DNA of 19,440 nucleotides, from the NCBI GenBank assembly GCA_035299585.1, contig DATGWF010000040.1, positions 1-19,440 of the forward strand. Direction: 5' to 3'. The notes under the pieces are model-generated. The model saw only the letters and a program-made list of their open reading frames with translations. It had not been told where the DNA came from and made no database searches. Of the stretch, positions 1 to 8,174 are shown one piece after another. The DNA comes from DATGWF01 sp035299585. GTDB lineage: Bacteria; Actinomycetota; Actinomycetes; Actinomycetales; Microbacteriaceae. Made by a program: the position numbers and the translations under genes. The stretch's first letter is position 1. Each line of letters opens with the position of its first letter.

Positions 1-798
1 GAATCGTTCAGGATCGAGCACTGCAGCGATGCTCGCGCATCCGGCGCCGAGCGCTCGGCCGATTTCGGCGAGTGCCTCGGCCGCACCGGGGTCGCCCTCG
101 AGCATGAGCGGGGTGACGTTTTCGGCGTTCAGTTCGCCGTCCCGCGAACGCACCTCAGAGAGACGGGAATCGGGCCGATCCGTGTCGGCGATCCGATTGA
201 GCGCGCGCATGAGGGCACGCCCCGAGCCGTACTGCTCGAGACAACCGCGCTGCCCACAGCCACAGAGTTCCCCCTCGGGAACGAGTCGCACGTGCCCGAG
301 CTCGGCCGCGGCACCGAAGCCGCCGCGCAAGAGCCGGCCGTTGACGATTGCGGCTCCACCGACTCCCGTCCCGATGGTGATCATGGTCATGTCGGTGACG
401 CCGCGACCCGCACCGAAGCGATACTCCGCCCACCCGGCAGCGTTTGCGTCGTTGTCGATCGTGACGGTCCGGCCGAGCCGGGTTTCGAGGTGGGCGCGCA
501 ACGGCACATTGCGCCAGGCGATGTTGGGGGCATACATCACTTCGGATTGGGCGGCATCGATGAATCCGGCCGCCGCGACGCCAACCGGAAGAGGCTCAGA
601 GCTCAGCTCACGCACGAGTCGGACAACCTCGGTCTCGAGGGCATCGGGCTCGGTAGCGGGTGTTGCGGAACGGACGTGGGCGCGCACACGACCCTCGCCG
701 TCAACGATGCCCGCAGCGATCTTGGTGCCGCCGATGTCCACACCGATGGCAAGGTTTTGAGAACCCTCAAAGATTCCTGGGAGCGGGGCGTCTGACAC
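1..798 (-). CDS. ROK-family sugar kinase, probable glucokinase (3' end off window)
   Basis: Likely phosphorylates glucose (or a related hexose) at C6 with ATP in the cytoplasm, feeding glycolysis. I translated the reverse strand by hand; the frame is open for all 266 codons to the left edge. An ATP-phosphate motif DIGGTK lies at residues 21-26, then IDNDANAAGWAE with the catalytic Asp, IGTGVGG, and the ROK zinc site GHVR...CGCGQRGCLEQ. The C-terminus is cut off by the window; ROK kinases usually have about 300-320 residues. The GTG at 798 is preferred: no Shine-Dalgarno is visible, but TACACT at 811-806 lies 7 nt upstream, which suggests a leaderless mRNA. A GTG at 816 is the alternative. It is divergent from the acyl-CoA synthetase. 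ROK repressors are ruled out because no N-terminal helix-turn-helix is present. The exact sugar is inferred from the family only. Confidence 0.88.
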   Translation of the reverse strand, partial: MSDAPLPGIFEGSQNLAIGVDIGGTKIAAGIVDGEGRVRAHVRSATPATEPDALETEVVRLVRELSSEPLPVGVAAAGFIDAAQSEVMYAPNIAWRNVPLRAHLETRLGRTVTIDNDANAAGWAEYRFGAGRGVTDMTMITIGTGVGGAAIVNGRLLRGGFGAAAELGHVRLVPEGELCGCGQRGCLEQYGSGRALMRALNRIADTDRPDSRLSEVRSRDGELNAENVTPLMLEGDPGAAEALAEIGRALGAGCASIAAVLDPERF

Positions 799-811
799 TC
801 GATAGAGTGTA
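795..811. promoter_or_regulatory. Dyad carrying back-to-back -10 elements of the ROK kinase and fadD
   Basis: ACACTC (795-800), a GATA spacer and GAGTGT (805-810) form a perfect 6-bp inverted repeat in the 67-bp divergent gap. On the reverse strand TACACT (811-806) fits a -10 element 7 nt before the GTG at 798. On the forward strand TAGAGT (803-808) could be a -10 for fadD, about 58 nt before its start. I see no convincing -35 for either. The symmetry could be an operator or could simply follow from two -10 boxes facing each other. Confidence 0.4.
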
Positions 812-865
812 GCCACCAGTCGCGCACCAACGACGGCGCGCGCGCAGAGATGGCCGGGAGTTGCC

Positions 866-2692
866 TTGAACATCATCGAAATGCCCCCCATCGTTCCGGC
901 GGACCCGGACGCGAACACCACCGACCTGCTGGTGAACCGCGTTCGAGCCACTCCGGACGCCGCCCTGTTCGCCCTCCCCGATGGCGCCGGCTGGAAGGAC
1001 GTCAGCACACGCGACTTCTACGATCAGGTCATCGCGCTCGCGAAGGGCTTCGTCGCGTCGGGCGTGCAACCCGGTGACAAGATCGGATTGATCTGCAAGA
1101 CCCGCTACGAGTGGACGCTCATCGATTTTGCGGCCTGGTTTGCTGGTGCGATGCTCGTGCCGATTTACGAGACGAGTGCGCCCTCGCAGATTCAGTGGAT
1201 CTTGACCGACTCGGGCGCGACGCGACTCATTGTCGAAACCGAGGACCACTTCGCCCGCTTCGATGAGATTGCAGGCGATACCCCGGCGGTCGCACAGGTT
1301 TGGCACATCGACCGCGGCGACCTGGCCAAGCTGTCGGCCAGCGGCGGAGACGTGTCCGACGACGAAATCGAGCGCCGACGCAAGCTCGCGAAGGGCGCCG
1401 ACGCGGCGACGCTGATTTACACCTCGGGTTCGACGGGTCGCCCGAAGGGGTGCATCCTCACCCATTCGAATTTCGTCGAGCTCTCGCGCAACTCGGCCGA
1501 CGCCATGAGTGACGTCGTGTACGACCCGCGCGGCGCTTCGACCCTGCTCTTCATCACGACCGCACACGTGTTTGCTCGGTTCATATCCATCCTCGCACTG
1601 CATGCCGGTGTCAAAATCGGCCACCAACCCGACACCACCAAGTTGCTCGAGTCGCTCGGCAGCTTCAAGCCCTCGTTCTTGCTCGCGGTTCCGCGCGTGT
1701 TCGAAAAGGTTTACAACGTCTCCGACCAGAAGGCCGAAGCGGGTGGCAAGGGCAAGATCTTCCGCCGGGCCACCGCGGTCGCGATTGCTCATTCTCGCAA
1801 GCTCGAGCACGGTGAACGCATCCCACTCGGCTTGAAGATCCAGTTCGCCCTGTTCGACAAACTCGTCTACGCGAAGTTGCGGGCAGCCATGGGCGGTCGC
1901 GTGAAGTATGCAGTATCCGGCTCGGCGCCGCTCGGCGAACGTCTCGGGCACTTCTACCACTCGCTCGGAATTACGATCCTCGAGGGGTATGGCCTCACCG
2001 AAACCACCGCTCCGGCGACCATCAACCTCACCACTCTGTCCAAGATTGGCACGGTCGGCACCGCACTCCCCGGCGTGAGCGTACGCATCGCCGAGGACGG
2101 CGAGGTTCAGGTGAAGGGCATCAACGTCTTCGCGGGGTACTGGAACAACCCCCAGGCGACCGCCGAAACCTTTGACGGCGAATGGTTCAAGACCGGCGAC
2201 CTCGGTTCGCTCGACGAAGACGGCTTCCTGCGCATCACCGGCCGGAAGAAGGAGATCATCGTCACCGCCGGCGGCAAGAACGTCGCACCGGCAGTGCTCG
2301 AAGACAAGATTCGCTCGAACCCCATCGTGAGCCAGGTCGTTGTCGTCGGTGACCAGCGGCCCTACATTGCCGCTCTCGTCACGCTCGACGCCGAAATGCT
2401 GCCGGTCTGGCTTGGCAACAACGGTGTCACCGAGAAGCTCACGCTGGCGCAGGCGTCAAAGCACCCGACCGTGCTCGCCGAAATTCAACGAGCCATTGAT
2501 CGCGCAAACGAAACGGTGTCGCGGGCGGAGTCGATTCGCAAGTTCACCGTGCTCGAGCATGACTTCACCGAAGCGGCCGGATACCTCACGCCCAAGATGT
2601 CAATCAAGCGGGACAACATCAAGCGCGATTTCGCCGACGAGATCGACGCCATGTATGGCGAACCCACCGGAAACCTCGCCGTTCCCGAATAG
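866..2692 (+). CDS. fadD: Long-chain fatty acid-CoA ligase, FadD15-like (AMP-forming)
   Basis: Activates long-chain fatty acids to acyl-CoA through an acyl-adenylate, for beta-oxidation or lipid synthesis; it acts in the cytoplasm or at the inner face of the membrane. The 608 residues match the usual FadD15 length. Visible ANL-family motifs are the P-loop LIYTSGSTGRPKG (183-195), YGLTETTA (from 375), the ribose-binding Asp in TGDLG (D445), the hinge region ITGRKKEI (457-464) followed by TAGGKNVAP, and a C-terminal lysine in YLTPK (K577) of the type that catalyses adenylation. The start is TTG at 866: GGGAG at 856-860 sits 5 nt upstream, whereas the in-frame ATG at 881 has no suitably placed site. 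It is transcribed away from the ROK kinase and ends at a strong hairpin. The chain length of its substrate cannot be read from the sequence. Confidence 0.95.
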   Translation: MNIIEMPPIVPADPDANTTDLLVNRVRATPDAALFALPDGAGWKDVSTRDFYDQVIALAKGFVASGVQPGDKIGLICKTRYEWTLIDFAAWFAGAMLVPIYETSAPSQIQWILTDSGATRLIVETEDHFARFDEIAGDTPAVAQVWHIDRGDLAKLSASGGDVSDDEIERRRKLAKGADAATLIYTSGSTGRPKGCILTHSNFVELSRNSADAMSDVVYDPRGASTLLFITTAHVFARFISILALHAGVKIGHQPDTTKLLESLGSFKPSFLLAVPRVFEKVYNVSDQKAEAGGKGKIFRRATAVAIAHSRKLEHGERIPLGLKIQFALFDKLVYAKLRAAMGGRVKYAVSGSAPLGERLGHFYHSLGITILEGYGLTETTAPATINLTTLSKIGTVGTALPGVSVRIAEDGEVQVKGINVFAGYWNNPQATAETFDGEWFKTGDLGSLDEDGFLRITGRKKEIIVTAGGKNVAPAVLEDKIRSNPIVSQVVVVGDQRPYIAALVTLDAEMLPVWLGNNGVTEKLTLAQASKHPTVLAEIQRAIDRANETVSRAESIRKFTVLEHDFTEAAGYLTPKMSIKRDNIKRDFADEIDAMYGEPTGNLAVPE

Positions 2693-2700
2693 GCACGTTT

Positions 2701-2746
2701 CGACGACGCCGGCTCGACGCACACCGCCGACGGGCCGGCGTCGTCG
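2701..2746. terminator. Bidirectional hairpin terminator between fadD and def
   Basis: CGACGACGCCGGC (2701-2713) and its exact complement GCCGGCGTCGTCG (2734-2746) form a 13-bp perfect stem with a 20-nt loop. The forward strand continues GTTCTT after the stem; the reverse strand continues with AAA then CGTG. It sits between two convergent genes, 8 nt after the fadD stop and 28 nt past the def stop, so it can serve both directions. The U-tract is short, as is usual in high-GC actinobacteria. Confidence 0.8.
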
Positions 2747-2774
2747 TTCTTGAGCAGAATGTACGGGTGCCTGC

Positions 2775-3266
2775 CTAGAACCAGGTCGAGTCGCGCAGCT
2801 GAGCCATTGCGGCTTTGCGTTCGGCCCGCTCAAGCCGGTCGAGATAGACGATGCCGTCGAGATGGTCGCACTCATGTTGCAACATCTGGGCGAGCAGTCC
2901 CTCACCCTCGAGTTCGACCTCGGTGCCGTCGAGCAGCGTTCCGCGCGCACGCGCGTAGGGCGCTCGAGGCGTGGGATGCCAGTGGTCGGGAACGCTCAGG
3001 CAGCCCTCGTCAGTGAGTTCGAGTTCTCCGCGGGTCTCGAGCAGGACCGGGTTGAGGAGATATCCCACCTTGCCGTGCACGTTGTAGCTAAAGGCGCGGA
3101 GGTTGACACCGATTTGCGGCGCCGCGACTCCGGCACGTCCCGGCACCTGCACGGTGTCGACGAGATCAGCGACGAGCGTGCGCACCGATTGGTCAATGTT
3201 CCCAATCGGCTCGGAGGGCGTCTTGAGCACCGGGTCGCCGTAGAGGCGAATCTCACGGATAGCCAC
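2775..3266 (-). CDS. def: Peptide deformylase
   Basis: Removes the formyl group from the initiator methionine of nascent proteins; a cytoplasmic metalloenzyme acting at the ribosome exit. All three family motifs are present in 163 residues: motif I AGVAAPQIG (45-53, where the usual GLAAPQIG has Val), motif II EGCLSVP with metal-ligand Cys89, and motif III HECDH with His131, catalytic Glu132 and His135. The GTG start at 3266 gives the usual MA-IREIRLYGDPVL beginning; no Shine-Dalgarno is seen, but it lies only 9 nt after the stop of the MinD-like gene, so it is probably coupled to it in one transcript. Actinobacteria often have two def genes; a paralogue may exist elsewhere in the genome. Confidence 0.96.
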   Translation of the reverse strand: MAIREIRLYGDPVLKTPSEPIGNIDQSVRTLVADLVDTVQVPGRAGVAAPQIGVNLRAFSYNVHGKVGYLLNPVLLETRGELELTDEGCLSVPDHWHPTPRAPYARARGTLLDGTEVELEGEGLLAQMLQHECDHLDGIVYLDRLERAERKAAMAQLRDSTWF

Positions 3267-3275
3267 GACGGTTCG

Positions 3276-4562
3276 CTAGAGTCCGTCGACGACCGCGAGT
3301 GCGAGGTCGCGCGCAGCAGCGCGAGTCGCGGGCGCGAGCTTGTTCCAGCGCACGATTGAGCCGGCGGCGAGCGTCGGGTCGTAGGGGATGCGCACGAGCG
3401 CCCGGACGCGCGAGGAAAAGTGCGCCTCGAGCTCCTCCAACTTGACCAGGTGTGCGCCCTGCGTCGCAAGGTTGACCGCGACGACGGCGTTACGGACGAG
3501 CTCCTCGTAGCCGTTGCGCTCGAGCCAGGTGAGGGTCTCCGAAGCCAGCTTGATCTCGTCGACACTCGACCCGGTGACGATGACCGCCGTTGCCGCACGG
3601 CCGAGGACAGGACGCATGACGGCATGCACGATGCCCGTGCCACAGTCGGTCAGAACAATCGAGTAGTTCTGGGCGGCAAGATTGGCGACGGCCTCATAGT
3701 CGCGATCGTTGAACGCCTCGGACAGGTTCGGGTCCGTGTCGGATGCGAGCACGTCGAGACGAGTCGTGTCGCGCGAAACGTACGCGGAAAAGCCGGTGTA
3801 TCCGGTGATCTTGTGAGCGTCACCGACGACATCGCGGACGGTGGCCTCAGTTTGGCGTTCGACACGCTCGGCGAGGGTACCGCGGTCGGGATTGGCGTCG
3901 ATCGCGATGACGCGGTCTTCGCGCGCATCGGCGAGAGCCATTCCGAGGAGCGTCGTGACGGTCGTCTTGCCGACACCACCCTTGCGGGTGAGCACCGGAA
4001 CAAACTTGGCTTCCGCCTCGAGTCGCTTGGCAATCTTGGCACTCATGGCCTTGTATTCGCGCACCGGGCGGGAATCACCACGGTTGACGCGATGGAATGT
4101 CGCGGCCCATACGAACCGGTTCCACGCACCGGTCGGCTCGGAAAGGTCGAGCTTCGAGGGGTGCAGCAGTCGGTCAGCGGTGAGTTGGTCGCTCGACTCC
4201 GGGTGATAGCTGACCTGGGTCGCGCGGACGCGGTATTCCATCTCCGGCTCGGTCGCGACCGGCACGGGGGCACCAATGCGGTCCTCCGGATCGATGTCGG
4301 CGTTTTCGTCGAGCTCATCAATCGAATCGGTATTGACACTGACTCCAGTGGTGCGGATCGGCCCAGTGGAGCCCTTTTTCGCGTCGGCACGCAGCAGCGC
4401 GGTGAAGGCCGAATTCGCGCTCGTCGCAGCGACCGGCTCAGGAACGATATCGATTGCGGAGGTCGCTGAACCGATGGGGTCGACGGTCAGCGGGTCGATT
4501 GCTTCCTCGGGGAGCGGGTCGACGTATGCGTCCTCGTCACCTGGGTTCTTCGACTTCACCAT
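3276..4562 (-). CDS. MinD/ParA-like ATPase with acidic N-terminal extension
   Basis: A deviant Walker A ATPase of 428 residues. The motif KGGVGKTT (194-201) carries the signature first lysine of the ParA/MinD/Mrp group, IDANPDRGTL (from 221) is the switch region, and VLTDCGTG is the Walker B region. The first 180 or so residues are not part of the ATPase fold; they are rich in Asp, Glu, Ser, Thr and Pro (for example DELDENADIDPEDR at 82-95) and look disordered. This arrangement recalls the actinobacterial MinD/ParA proteins found with type VII secretion (EspI-like), but no ESX gene is visible here, so I assign no cargo. AAAAGGA before the ATG is a fair ribosome binding site. It lies 76 nt downstream of pyruvate carboxylase and 9 nt upstream of def. 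Confidence 0.85.
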   Translation of the reverse strand: MVKSKNPGDEDAYVDPLPEEAIDPLTVDPIGSATSAIDIVPEPVAATSANSAFTALLRADAKKGSTGPIRTTGVSVNTDSIDELDENADIDPEDRIGAPVPVATEPEMEYRVRATQVSYHPESSDQLTADRLLHPSKLDLSEPTGAWNRFVWAATFHRVNRGDSRPVREYKAMSAKIAKRLEAEAKFVPVLTRKGGVGKTTVTTLLGMALADAREDRVIAIDANPDRGTLAERVERQTEATVRDVVGDAHKITGYTGFSAYVSRDTTRLDVLASDTDPNLSEAFNDRDYEAVANLAAQNYSIVLTDCGTGIVHAVMRPVLGRAATAVIVTGSSVDEIKLASETLTWLERNGYEELVRNAVVAVNLATQGAHLVKLEELEAHFSSRVRALVRIPYDPTLAAGSIVRWNKLAPATRAAARDLALAVVDGL

Positions 4563-4638
4563 GCAGACATCCTTTTCCAGACCACACCTTCGTGCCTGGC
4601 TATGCTACCGATTTCTCAGCGTCGAGCCGAATCTCGCC

Positions 4639-7600
4639 CTAACTCGGAAGGACGACGAGGAGCAAATCTCCCGCGTCGACCTGCTGAGTCTTCGGAATTG
4701 CGAGGCGCGAGACCGTGCCGGACACACTGGTCGTGATTGCCGCCTCCATCTTCATGGCCTCGATCGATGCGACCGGTGTACCTGCTTCGACACGGTCACC
4801 CTCGGCAACCTTGAGGGTCACCACGCCGGAGAACGGCGCCGCAACCTGACCGGGGTCGTTCGCGTTCGCCTTCTCAGCCTGGCGAGACGTCACCTCGACG
4901 GAGCGGTCGCGAACGGCGAGCGGGCGCAACTGGCCATTGAGAACGGTCATGACGGTTCGCATGCCCTTGTCGTCGGCGTCACCGATCGCCTCGATTCCCG
5001 CGTGCAGGCGAACACCCTTGGTGAGTTCGACCACATGCTCGCTCCCCGGTCGCAGGCCATACAGGAAATCGATCGTTTCGAGCTGGCTGAGGTCGCCGAA
5101 GAGTTCGCGCAACTGCTCAAACTGGCGTGTTGGTGCCGGAAACAGCAGGCGGTTGAGGGTTGCGCGGCGGGTTGCCGAGTCTGCATCGAGCGCGGCGGAT
5201 TCCTCGGCACTCAGCTCGGTGACGCCGACCTTGACGGTACGACCTGCCAGAACCTTGCTCCGGAACGGCTCGGGCCAACCGCCCGGCAGTTCGCCCAGCT
5301 CGCCGGCCATGAACCCAACGACCGAATCGGGAATGTCGTACTTTTCCGGGTTCGCCTCAAAGTCGGCGGGATCGGCCTTCACCGCCGCGAGGTGCAGGGC
5401 GAGATCACCCACCACCTTTGACGACGGGGTGACCTTCGGAATGCGGCCAAGAATGCGGTTCGCGGCAGCATACATATCCTCGATGAGTTCGAAATCGTCG
5501 GCAAGACCGAGCGCGATCGCCTGCTGGCGCAGGTTGGAGAGCTGACCGCCGGGGATTTCGTGGTGGTACACGCGACCGGTCGGCCCGGGCAACCCCGACT
5601 CGAACGGACGGTACACGCGACGCACGGCTTCCCAGTACGGCTCAAGATCCGACACTGCTGAGAGTGACATTCCGGTGTCACGTTCGGTGTGTGCCATCGC
5701 GGCGACGAGCGCGGACATGCTCGGTTGCGAGGTCGTTCCGGCCATAGCGGCACTCGCCACGTCGACGATGTCGACACCGGCACGTGAGGCCGCGAGCAAC
5801 GTGGCAAGCTGACCGCCCGCGGTGTCGTGGGTGTGCAGATGCACCGGCACATCGAAGCGGTCACGGAGCGCAGCGACCAAACGCTCGGCCGCGGCCGGCC
5901 GGAGCAATCCGGCCATGTCCTTGATGGCGAGAATGTGGACACCAGACTCAACCAGCGCATCTGCGAGGCGGAGGTAGTAGTCGAGGGTGTAGAACGGTTC
6001 GTTCGGGTCGGAAAGATCACCGGTGTAGCACAGGCCACCTTCGGCGATCTTGCCGGTCTCGAGCACGGCACGCACCGCGGGCGTCATCTGCGAAACGTCA
6101 TTGAGCGCGTCGAAGATGCGGAACACGTCAACACCCGTCTCGGCCGCTTCGCGCACGAAAGCGTCGGTGACCTTCTCCGGGTATGGCGTGTATCCCACCG
6201 TGTTGCGGCCGCGCAACAGCATCTGGATATTGATGTTGGGCAGCGCCTCACGCATCGCGGCCAAGCGATCCCACGGGTCTTCGCCGAGGAAGCGGAGCGC
6301 GACGTCGTAGGTGGCACCACCCCACGCCTCAACCGAGAACAGCTCCGGCGTGAGGCGGGCAACGTGCGGCATCACATCGACGAGGTCCTTGGTACGCACG
6401 CGCGTGGCAAGCAAAGACTGGTGCGCATCGCGGAACGTCGTGTCGGTCACCGCGAGGGCCTGTTGCGCACGGATTTCCGCGGCGAAGCCTGCCGGACCCA
6501 ATTCCTGGAGTCGCTGACGAGATCCGGCCGACGCTGGTGTGCTGAGGTCGACATGGGGAAGCTTTTCTCGCGGCGATACCAGGGTGGGCGCCGATCCATT
6601 CGGCTGGTTGACCGTGACGTCTGCGAGCCAGTTGAGAATCTTGGTGCCGCGGTCTTTCGACTCGCGACCCCGGAACAGCGCGGGGCGCTCCTCAATGAAC
6701 GCCGTCGACAGATCGCCGGCCTGGAAATCAGCGTCGTCGAGCACGGCCATGAGGAACGGAATGTTGGTGGAGACACCGCGAATGCGGAACTCTGCGAGAG
6801 CTCGGCGGACTCGCGCTACGGCCGCGCTGTAGTCACGGCCACGGCAGGTGAGCTTCGCGAGCATGGAGTCAAAGTGCGGGCTGATGTTCGAGCCCGGGTC
6901 GACCGTGCCACCGTCGAGACGGATGCCGGCACCTCCCGGCGACCGGTAGGTCGTGATTTTGCCGGTGTCGGGGCGGAAGTTCGCCTGCGGGTCTTCCGTG
7001 GTGATGCGGGTTTGAATGGCCGCACCGTGCATTCGAATCTGGTCTTGAGTGAGCCCGAGATCGGAGAGGTGCGCGCCGGCCGCGATGAGCATTTGCGATT
7101 GCACCAAGTCGACATCGGTGATTTCTTCGGTGACCGTGTGCTCCACCTGAATGCGCGGGTTCATTTCGATGAACACGTGTTCACCGGCGCGGTCACCGGC
7201 GGTATCGAGCAAGAACTCAACGGTTCCCGCGTTGACGTAGTTGATCGACTGTGCGAAGGCGACAGCATCCCGATACAGGGCTTGGCGCGTGGCCTCGTCC
7301 AGATTGGGGGCCGGAGCAATCTCGACAACCTTCTGGTGTCGACGCTGCACCGAGCAGTCCCGCTCGAACAGATGAACTATCTCTCCGAAACCGTCGGCGA
7401 GAATCTGCACCTCGATGTGACGCGGACGCATGACGGCCTGTTCGAGGAACATCGTCGGATCACCAAACGCACTTGCCGCCTCGCGCATGGCCTCTTCGAG
7501 AGCCGGACGCAGGTCCTCGGCACGCTCCACTCGGCGCATGCCGCGGCCGCCGCCTCCGGCGACTGCCTTGGCGAAGATGGGGAAACCGATGTCCGCGGCA

Positions 7601-8040
7601 CCCGCGAGCAGCTCCTCAATGTCTTGCGAGGGCGCGGTCGACTTCAGCACCGGGACGCCGGCGGCGATGGCCTGCTCCTTGGCGGTGACCTTGTTGCCAG
7701 CCGAACGCAGCACTCGTGACGGTGGGCCGATGAACGTGATGCCGTTCGCTTCGCAGGCCTCGGCGAGCTCGGGGTTTTCACTCAGGAAGCCGTAGCCCGG
7801 ATAGATGGCGTCGGCACCGGACTCTTTGGCGACGCGAATGATTTCGGCGACATCGAGGTAGGCACGCACCGGGTGACCGGGCTGCCCGATCTGATACGCC
7901 TCGTCGGCCTTCAAGCGGTGGAGGGAGTTGCGGTCCTCATAGGGGTAGACCGCGACGGTCTTCGCACCCAGTTCGACGGCCGCGCGGAAGGCGCGAATCG
8001 CAATCTCGCCGCGATTGGCGACCAAAATCTTCTGGAACAT
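4639..8040 (-). CDS. pyc: Pyruvate carboxylase
   Basis: Makes oxaloacetate from pyruvate, bicarbonate and ATP using covalently bound biotin: the main anaplerotic step for the TCA cycle and the aspartate family. It is a single-chain enzyme of 1133 residues. The biotin carboxylase domain comes first, beginning FQKILVANRGEIA, with the AGGGGRGMRRV glycine loop, FERDCSVQRRHQK and EMNPRIQVEH. The carboxyltransferase domain starts at TDTTFRDAHQSLLATR and the biotin carrier domain carries EAMKMEA with the biotin lysine at about K1097. I chose ATG 8040 because GAGAGGA lies just upstream and it gives the family N-terminus; the in-frame ATG at 8112 would add 24 unrelated residues. The gene is divergent from parA and leads a possible operon with the MinD-like gene and def. 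Confidence 0.97.
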   Translation of the reverse strand: MFQKILVANRGEIAIRAFRAAVELGAKTVAVYPYEDRNSLHRLKADEAYQIGQPGHPVRAYLDVAEIIRVAKESGADAIYPGYGFLSENPELAEACEANGITFIGPPSRVLRSAGNKVTAKEQAIAAGVPVLKSTAPSQDIEELLAGAADIGFPIFAKAVAGGGGRGMRRVERAEDLRPALEEAMREAASAFGDPTMFLEQAVMRPRHIEVQILADGFGEIVHLFERDCSVQRRHQKVVEIAPAPNLDEATRQALYRDAVAFAQSINYVNAGTVEFLLDTAGDRAGEHVFIEMNPRIQVEHTVTEEITDVDLVQSQMLIAAGAHLSDLGLTQDQIRMHGAAIQTRITTEDPQANFRPDTGKITTYRSPGGAGIRLDGGTVDPGSNISPHFDSMLAKLTCRGRDYSAAVARVRRALAEFRIRGVSTNIPFLMAVLDDADFQAGDLSTAFIEERPALFRGRESKDRGTKILNWLADVTVNQPNGSAPTLVSPREKLPHVDLSTPASAGSRQRLQELGPAGFAAEIRAQQALAVTDTTFRDAHQSLLATRVRTKDLVDVMPHVARLTPELFSVEAWGGATYDVALRFLGEDPWDRLAAMREALPNINIQMLLRGRNTVGYTPYPEKVTDAFVREAAETGVDVFRIFDALNDVSQMTPAVRAVLETGKIAEGGLCYTGDLSDPNEPFYTLDYYLRLADALVESGVHILAIKDMAGLLRPAAAERLVAALRDRFDVPVHLHTHDTAGGQLATLLAASRAGVDIVDVASAAMAGTTSQPSMSALVAAMAHTERDTGMSLSAVSDLEPYWEAVRRVYRPFESGLPGPTGRVYHHEIPGGQLSNLRQQAIALGLADDFELIEDMYAAANRILGRIPKVTPSSKVVGDLALHLAAVKADPADFEANPEKYDIPDSVVGFMAGELGELPGGWPEPFRSKVLAGRTVKVGVTELSAEESAALDADSATRRATLNRLLFPAPTRQFEQLRELFGDLSQLETIDFLYGLRPGSEHVVELTKGVRLHAGIEAIGDADDKGMRTVMTVLNGQLRPLAVRDRSVEVTSRQAEKANANDPGQVAAPFSGVVTLKVAEGDRVEAGTPVASIEAMKMEAAITTSVSGTVSRLAIPKTQQVDAGDLLLVVLPS

Positions 8041-8084
8041 GACGTCCTCTCGATGGAAGGGCGTGCGGAAACACGTTGGGTGCG

Positions 8085-8090
8085 TGTATA
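8085..8090 (-). promoter_or_regulatory. Candidate -10 element of pyc
   Basis: The reverse strand reads GATATACAC here, with TATACA as a good -10 hexamer. It would place the mRNA start near 8078 and leave a leader of about 38 nt that contains the GAGAGGA ribosome binding site. No clear -35 hexamer stands at the right distance. Confidence 0.45.
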
Positions 8091-8160
8091 TCCACACTAG
8101 TGAAGTCTCCATACCGTCGTGACCACGGGGCCCGGGGAGGAATTCTCGGCCGGCACGCGC

Positions 8161-8166
8161 TACTCT
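8161..8166 (+). promoter_or_regulatory. Candidate -10 element of parA (leaderless)
   Basis: TACTCT sits 8 nt before the GTG start at 8175, so transcription would begin at or next to the start codon. The GGGGAGG at 8134-8140 lies too far upstream (34 nt) to serve this GTG. Confidence 0.45.
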
Positions 8167-8174
8167 TGGGACTC

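Noticed and set aside
767..1960. 397-codon reverse-strand open frame over the ROK/fadD region
   Set aside because: It lies antisense to fadD, whose motifs are unambiguous; long antisense frames are usual in high-GC genes. The translation has no recognisable domain.
3276..4562. ESX/type VII secretion locus around the MinD-like gene
   Set aside because: No WXG100, EccC, EccD or other ESX component is visible nearby; only the domain architecture is similar.
5827..7719. 630-codon forward open frame inside pyruvate carboxylase
   Set aside because: Antisense to the pyc coding sequence; composition (Arg, Gly, His, Val-rich) is that of a mirrored frame, with no domain and no ribosome site.
8041..8112. 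24-residue N-terminal extension of pyruvate carboxylase
   Set aside because: ATG 8040 has a ribosome site and gives the family's N-terminus; the extension is out of character and would run through the candidate pyc promoter.
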